Under the pieces are notes generated by a model, which was not told the DNA's origin, ran no database searches, and worked only from the letters and a program-made list of their open reading frames with translations. A program made the position numbers and the translations under genes. A DNA stretch of 64,000 nucleotides from Desulfatibacillum sp. (GTDB lineage Bacteria; Desulfobacterota; Desulfobacteria; Desulfobacterales; Desulfatibacillaceae): contig JAEINP010000023.1 of the NCBI GenBank assembly GCA_016342355.1, forward strand, positions 1 through 64,000, given 5' to 3'. Of the stretch, positions 59,834-64,000 are shown one piece after another (positions within the stretch are counted from its first letter, which is position 1; the number at the start of each line of letters is the position of its first letter).

Positions 59834-62143
59834 TCACGCGTCCAAGGAAAAACGCAATCCCATGAGCGTGATCAATACGAAAAACAAAAACATCAGCGTG
59901 CCTCCGTGGCCCCATGATAAGGAGATAAGCAGCGACAAGGGGGCGGAGGCCAATGCGCCTAAAGCATTGGCGATAAATAGTGCTGGAAGGGCGGTTGTCC
60001 GATCCTTTTCCATGGCAGTCAGCAGGGATAAGGGAAGGGCCAGAAAAAAGGCCAAAGGAGTATATGTCACAAATAATATTATGTCCGATAGGATGCTCGG
60101 ATTCCAAGGAAAGGTGGCCAGACCCTTTGCCAGAAAAAATTTCATACCCGCTAACAGGATCAAAGCGCTTCCCCCCATGAAACAAAAAGCGCGTCGGCTT
60201 TTAATCCTATGCGCGAATAATGCCGATACCGAAGCCCCCAGGAGGCAAGCCAGGAGGGAAATGGACCAGGCATGCAAGAGATTTCCCGCCATCTGGTAAC
60301 TTACCCGGACAAGGGAGATTTCATAGAAGCAAAAACCCATCCCCCCAACAAAAGCAAACAACAGAGGAGATACAGCCAAAGCCTTGCTTCGGGATCGCCT
60401 GCGTGCAAAGGTATAAGAATGGATTCCAATCCATACGGAGAGAATGCAAAAAGTTGTCAGCAAAAAATGTACGAGAGAAACCGGGGCGGAAAAAAGGGGA
60501 TCGGAAACAATTCTTTTGGGAGCCCCCTCCAGAGAGAATCCGCGCGAAAACCAGGGCCGCAACATGATGTAATAAGGCTTTTCATCTGTGGAAACCTGAT
60601 ACCCAGGCACACCGCCGTTATCCAAAATCTCTTTCATGAACGGAGAACTGACAAGGGCGCTGTCGCAACAGACCATATGGTTGCCGACCTTCGGGTCGGT
60701 CAGGTTATTCAGCAAAGTTCTTTGTTGGTCTGAAAAGGGCCGTTTGCTCACCACATGCGCCATGGTCCACTCATTAGACACGGTCATGACGTGGTCGCGC
60801 CAGGATTGTCCCAATTGGCTGGCAAAGATACGATACCAAAACACCCCCAGATCAGTTTCCACTATCAGGAGCCCGTCTTTGCTCAGTCCGGACAGGAGAT
60901 CCTTCAGACCTTCCGTGGTGGCCAGAGTGGAAACAGCCGATGCTCCTGCTGAATGCATGGCCCCGGCGTCGGGATTGGCTTCCCGGACAACGATGGCATC
61001 GTAAATACCGGGGTGGGTCCGCACAAACCGTCGGCCTTCCGTCACCTTGGTATGGACGCCAGCCAAGTCATACACCTGAGTCAACATGCGTCCAAACTCA
61101 CTGCCAAGGGATTTCAGGACCATTCGATCCTGATTTACGGCGTCTATATGCTGAGTTCCTGCCTTTTTCAGACACAACACTTCAATCCCTCCTGCGCTTC
61201 CTATCACAAGGGCCCTTTGGGGGGGATGCAATTTGAGGCAGGTTGCCAATAGCGGGTCGGGAGGCAGTGATTCTTTGTCCCCGAAACCACTGTTGCCCGT
61301 GTTTGAAGGCATGCGAGGGATGCGGCTGGAATGATTTCCCCCGTCAAAAAGCATCACGCCCTCCCTGCCATCCCGTCCCGAAAATAAAACGACATCGGAC
61401 CATAACGAAGAATACCGGGAGCTTTCTGATTCCAAACTCATGGTATGAAACCCCCGCCTGTTTTCTACAGGAACAGGTTGCATAAAACTATTGGGGAATC
61501 CTGCCATGAGCAGCAACAAAACAGCTATGGCCACGCTAAGGGTCCGGTTTGGCTTGATAATCCATATCGCCGCCCACAAAACCAAAATCGCGCCCGCCAA
61601 CAATAAGGTGTTGTATGGCAGGAATCCACCGATGAAGAATAGTAGCACCAGTCCGCATGCCGCCCCAAACAGGTCTGAAAACAGGATCAGCGGAGGCCTG
61701 GAATCCTGTTGGGAGTACATAAAATACAACAACAGCCCGGAGCATGCATTGAAGATGAATAATCCCAGTGTGGCGCACAGGAGCATGGCAATCCGGACAA
61801 CCAGCAGAAACGGGGAATTCCCCACCGGCATGCCGCAAAAGCCTATACAAACCATCAAGCTGCTACCCAACACCATCAAGGAAATAAGCGTGCCATAATA
61901 ATTGGAATCCCTGCTGGAAAAGAATCTGATTCCAATGGCATATCCCGCAGCAATGCCCGTCAAGGCAGTGGTTATGGCGACGAAAATAAACCCAAAGCCG
62001 GAAGAAATGGTGATCAGACGGTCTGCCACGATTTCCACTATGATCACCCCGGCCCCTATCATTGCGGGCGGAATAAGTGATGATTGCTTATCGATGGAAG
62101 CCGGGTGTGCGGTTTTAAGGCTGGAATGGAAAATCGTTGCCAT
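59834..62143 (-). CDS. Polytopic membrane protein with spermidine-synthase-like domain
   Basis: The 769-residue protein has about seven membrane helices at the N-terminus (to ~210), a soluble methyltransferase-like domain (about 300-480, RALVIGSAGGIEVLCLKKAG, then IDAVNQDRMVLKSLG, YDAIVV), and six more helices after ~580. The fold order matches fused membrane/spermidine-synthase-like proteins common in deltaproteobacteria. The glycine motif is G-S-A-G-G and the catalytic Asp of true spermidine synthase is not evident (it reads VVREANPD), so polyamine synthesis is doubtful. ATG 62143 has no clear ribosome site. Confidence 0.75.
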   Translation of the reverse strand: MATIFHSSLKTAHPASIDKQSSLIPPAMIGAGVIIVEIVADRLITISSGFGFIFVAITTALTGIAAGYAIGIRFFSSRDSNYYGTLISLMVLGSSLMVCIGFCGMPVGNSPFLLVVRIAMLLCATLGLFIFNACSGLLLYFMYSQQDSRPPLILFSDLFGAACGLVLLFFIGGFLPYNTLLLAGAILVLWAAIWIIKPNRTLSVAIAVLLLLMAGFPNSFMQPVPVENRRGFHTMSLESESSRYSSLWSDVVLFSGRDGREGVMLFDGGNHSSRIPRMPSNTGNSGFGDKESLPPDPLLATCLKLHPPQRALVIGSAGGIEVLCLKKAGTQHIDAVNQDRMVLKSLGSEFGRMLTQVYDLAGVHTKVTEGRRFVRTHPGIYDAIVVREANPDAGAMHSAGASAVSTLATTEGLKDLLSGLSKDGLLIVETDLGVFWYRIFASQLGQSWRDHVMTVSNEWTMAHVVSKRPFSDQQRTLLNNLTDPKVGNHMVCCDSALVSSPFMKEILDNGGVPGYQVSTDEKPYYIMLRPWFSRGFSLEGAPKRIVSDPLFSAPVSLVHFLLTTFCILSVWIGIHSYTFARRRSRSKALAVSPLLFAFVGGMGFCFYEISLVRVSYQMAGNLLHAWSISLLACLLGASVSALFAHRIKSRRAFCFMGGSALILLAGMKFFLAKGLATFPWNPSILSDIILFVTYTPLAFFLALPLSLLTAMEKDRTTALPALFIANALGALASAPLSLLISLSWGHGGTLMFLFFVLITLMGLRFSLDA

Positions 62144-62341
62144 GTGGTCTCATAACCAGGACTCGTTGAAATTATAGTTGTACAAATGTGGAATTTACCA
62201 GGATGAAACCCTTAATACATGTTTTACTCAATATCAATCCTTATCCCATTCGGTTCTGTGGGAAAGGATCTCGCCTGATGGACAATCCTGCATGAAAGAG
62301 CCGATGTAAAACCATGCGAATAGGAACAGACCTCAATAGCC

Positions 62342-64000
62342 TCACCAAGCCACAGGAACCCTTACCACCTGTTTCGCCTTATTTTGAAATAAAAGGTGAC
62401 CGTGCTCCCTGCCGTATAGAAATAAATCCCGCGTGATGGCTACGTCAGCCCTGCAATACTTCAATATTTTGTCCATTTTTCCCTGCTTCCACCACCTGAG
62501 TGCGGCAAGGCCATCCGCAGTCTTCCCGGCGCCCAGGGTGAATTGGGCCAGACGATCCAGGGAAATGCGGTATCCCAGGGTGGTGTAAATCTCCTGAAGC
62601 ATGTCCAGGGTGGGGATGGCGGAAAAATCAAAGGCTGTATGGGCCGAAAGCACCTGGTAATCAAAACGGATGATGTTAAAACCCACCACAAGGTCCAGTT
62701 GGCTGAGGTGTTGGGCCAGGGCGTCCGTGTCGTCCTGGAAATATTCGTGGAATTTTTGGTCCCGGGAGTCAAACAGCACCGAGCAACTCACGCCCATGCG
62801 ATAGGCGTGGTTCCATCCCCCCACCTCGGCGGCGCTCCGCCGGGTTTCAATGTCCAGGACCCCGAATTTTTCCGTTATCGTAGCCGGTTCAGGCTCTTTG
62901 GCCTCCTGCTTGGAGGCATCCCCGGAAGATTGTAATGCCGCCACATAGGCCTGGCCCAGGTCAAAGCCTGGCTTTTGAGGCTCGGGCGTCCTGGCCGGAG
63001 GTTGTCCCACGGAAGAAACCGGCTTTTCAGGGCCAGCAGTTTCTTTTGATTCCACAATATTGACAGGGTTCTTTTTTCCTGGTTTGGAATTCCTGATGGA
63101 TTCCAGAATGAAAAGGGAGGCCTCCTTGTCTATGGGCCGATTGCCGGAGCCGCACTTGGGGGAATGCACGCAACTGGGGCAGCCTGTTTCGCATTTACAG
63201 GATCTTATGGCCTGGATGGTCTTGGACAGCAGTTCCGTGGCTTTGTCGAAGGCGGAGAGGGAGAGGCCCACTCCTCCCGGAACCCCATCGTAAATGAATA
63301 CCGCCGGTCCTCCCACCTGGGGATGAAAAGGCGTGGAAATGCCGCCCAGGTCGTTTCGATCGGCCATGACGATAAGGGGCAGGATGCCAATGGCGGCGTG
63401 TTCGATGGCATGGATTCCGCCCATGAAATGCAAGAACTTGTCTTCAGCCGCCTTTTGGCTGTGGGCCGGTATTTCAAACCATAGGCCTTGGGTCTCGAAG
63501 GTATTGGAAGGCAGGTCCAGAGGGGTGATGCCCAGGCTTTTGCGGGTGCGCACCTTTTTACTTTCAAACCCGGTCACCTGGTCCGTGACCTTTAGCCTGC
63601 CGCAATACACACGGGCGCCCCAGACGGTTTTTTCGTCAAATATCTCCAGGATTTCCGTGTCTTTGTCTGCCCGGGCCTGGGTGTAATAATCAACGGCTAC
63701 GGGCTTTGCCAGGACGATTCTCCGCTCTATGTCCAGCTCATCCACCCGAAAGGTCCTGCCCAAATGCAGGTATATGGCGCCGGGATGGGTTTCCCGGAAA
63801 GCCCGGAACATGTCGATTTGTCCCACGCTCTGACCGCCCACGCCCCGGGGATCTTCCGGGTCCGCCACCAGGATGTTGAACTGGCTCCCGGACCCCCGCA
63901 GGTCCACGTCCCGCTGGGGTCTTTTTCGGGAGGCGTAAAGCCTTTGGCCTCCGGCGTCCCTCAGTAGCTTTCCTTTTTTTTCCAGGTTGCGAATGCTTTG
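62342..64000 (-). CDS. MrfA-like DEAD/DEAH helicase C-terminal part fused to a DEDD exonuclease (5' end outside window)
   Basis: The frame stays open to the window edge, so the helicase motor is outside. The visible 552 residues start QSIRNLEKKGKLLRD, contain HPGAIYLHLGRTFRVDELDIE and the DUF1998-type cysteine cluster (CKCETGCPSC, then CGSGN; about 63120-63200). After a Pro/Glu linker, the last ~190 residues form a 3'-5' exonuclease: LDIETRR (DxE), VVGFNIIRFDYQV, and YCRADVAIT. In Bacillus these are separate MrfA (helicase) and MrfB (nuclease), acting in mitomycin-C repair. A repair role here is inferred. Confidence 0.85.
   Translation of the reverse strand, partial: QSIRNLEKKGKLLRDAGGQRLYASRKRPQRDVDLRGSGSQFNILVADPEDPRGVGGQSVGQIDMFRAFRETHPGAIYLHLGRTFRVDELDIERRIVLAKPVAVDYYTQARADKDTEILEIFDEKTVWGARVYCGRLKVTDQVTGFESKKVRTRKSLGITPLDLPSNTFETQGLWFEIPAHSQKAAEDKFLHFMGGIHAIEHAAIGILPLIVMADRNDLGGISTPFHPQVGGPAVFIYDGVPGGVGLSLSAFDKATELLSKTIQAIRSCKCETGCPSCVHSPKCGSGNRPIDKEASLFILESIRNSKPGKKNPVNIVESKETAGPEKPVSSVGQPPARTPEPQKPGFDLGQAYVAALQSSGDASKQEAKEPEPATITEKFGVLDIETRRSAAEVGGWNHAYRMGVSCSVLFDSRDQKFHEYFQDDTDALAQHLSQLDLVVGFNIIRFDYQVLSAHTAFDFSAIPTLDMLQEIYTTLGYRISLDRLAQFTLGAGKTADGLAALRWWKQGKMDKILKYCRADVAITRDLFLYGREHGHLLFQNKAKQVVRVPVAW

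Noticed and set aside
1-64000. CRISPR arrays, tRNA genes or intact insertion sequences
   Set aside because: No regularly spaced repeats, no tRNA T-arm context and no transposase-like frame were seen.

Overview
The window reads as chromosome from a sulfate-reducing deltaproteobacterium (Desulfobacterota). The main evidence is a dissimilatory-type sulfate adenylyltransferase (about 58.1-59.4 kb), MglA/MglB polarity proteins, a heterodisulfide-reductase-like iron-sulfur protein, DUF362, a DctP-type TRAP solute receptor, and several acyl-CoA enzymes. A Desulfatibacillum/Desulfobacteraceae-like host would fit, but the species is an inference. Base composition is moderately GC-rich, except for an AT-richer island at about 54.7-57.9 kb. 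Several genes appear to start at TTG or GTG, and one probably at CTG. I saw no rRNA, tRNA, CRISPR array or intact transposon.

Left part (1-7.3 kb, + strand): a signalling operon around a Ras-like GTPase. It holds three Roadblock/LC7 proteins (one MglB-like), MglA, a small histidine kinase, an unknown helical protein, a zinc-ribbon mini-protein and a large GAF-PAS-GAF hybrid kinase. From 7.9 to 14.9 kb (- strand) follows a eukaryotic-like phosphorylation block: CHASE2 receptor Ser/Thr kinase, PP2C phosphatase, FHA protein, Ser/Thr kinase with a cyclic-nucleotide domain, and a repetitive helical protein. From 15 to 22.6 kb lie DUF362, YcaO-TPR next to LarE, a crotonase, a TauE/SafE permease and a GMC oxidoreductase.

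Middle (22.7-34.1 kb): a minus-strand acyl-CoA operon (histidine phosphatase, acyl-CoA dehydrogenase, TetR regulator, ACAD10/11- or LvaA-like kinase), then an amphi-Trp protein, a polytopic membrane protein, a SpoIIE-type phosphatase coupled to an enolase-superfamily enzyme, and an RNA-remodelling cluster (cold shock protein, RRM protein, DEAD-box helicase). From 34.7 to 42 kb come a chemoreceptor and a five-gene operon: rhomboid, alpha/beta hydrolase, hexapeptide acyltransferase, prenyltransferase/terpenoid-cyclase-fold protein, methyltransferase.

Right part (42.5-64 kb): an orphan protein with RelA/SpoT-like signatures, a DctP-DUF4197 fusion, an SCP2 protein behind a strong palindrome, a GT39-like glycosyltransferase, an acyl-CoA synthetase, a structured non-coding stretch ending in an orphan terminator, a TPR protein, a divergent Fe-S protein/AraC regulator pair, a decayed toxin-tail/immunity array, sat, a membrane spermidine-synthase-like protein, and the 3' part of an MrfA-like helicase fused to an MrfB/PolB-like exonuclease.

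The items I would look at first are the toxin/immunity graveyard, the DctP-DUF4197 fusion, the helicase-exonuclease fusion, the kinase/acyl-CoA dehydrogenase module, the divergent RelA/SpoT-like protein, and the orphan terminator with its structured upstream region.
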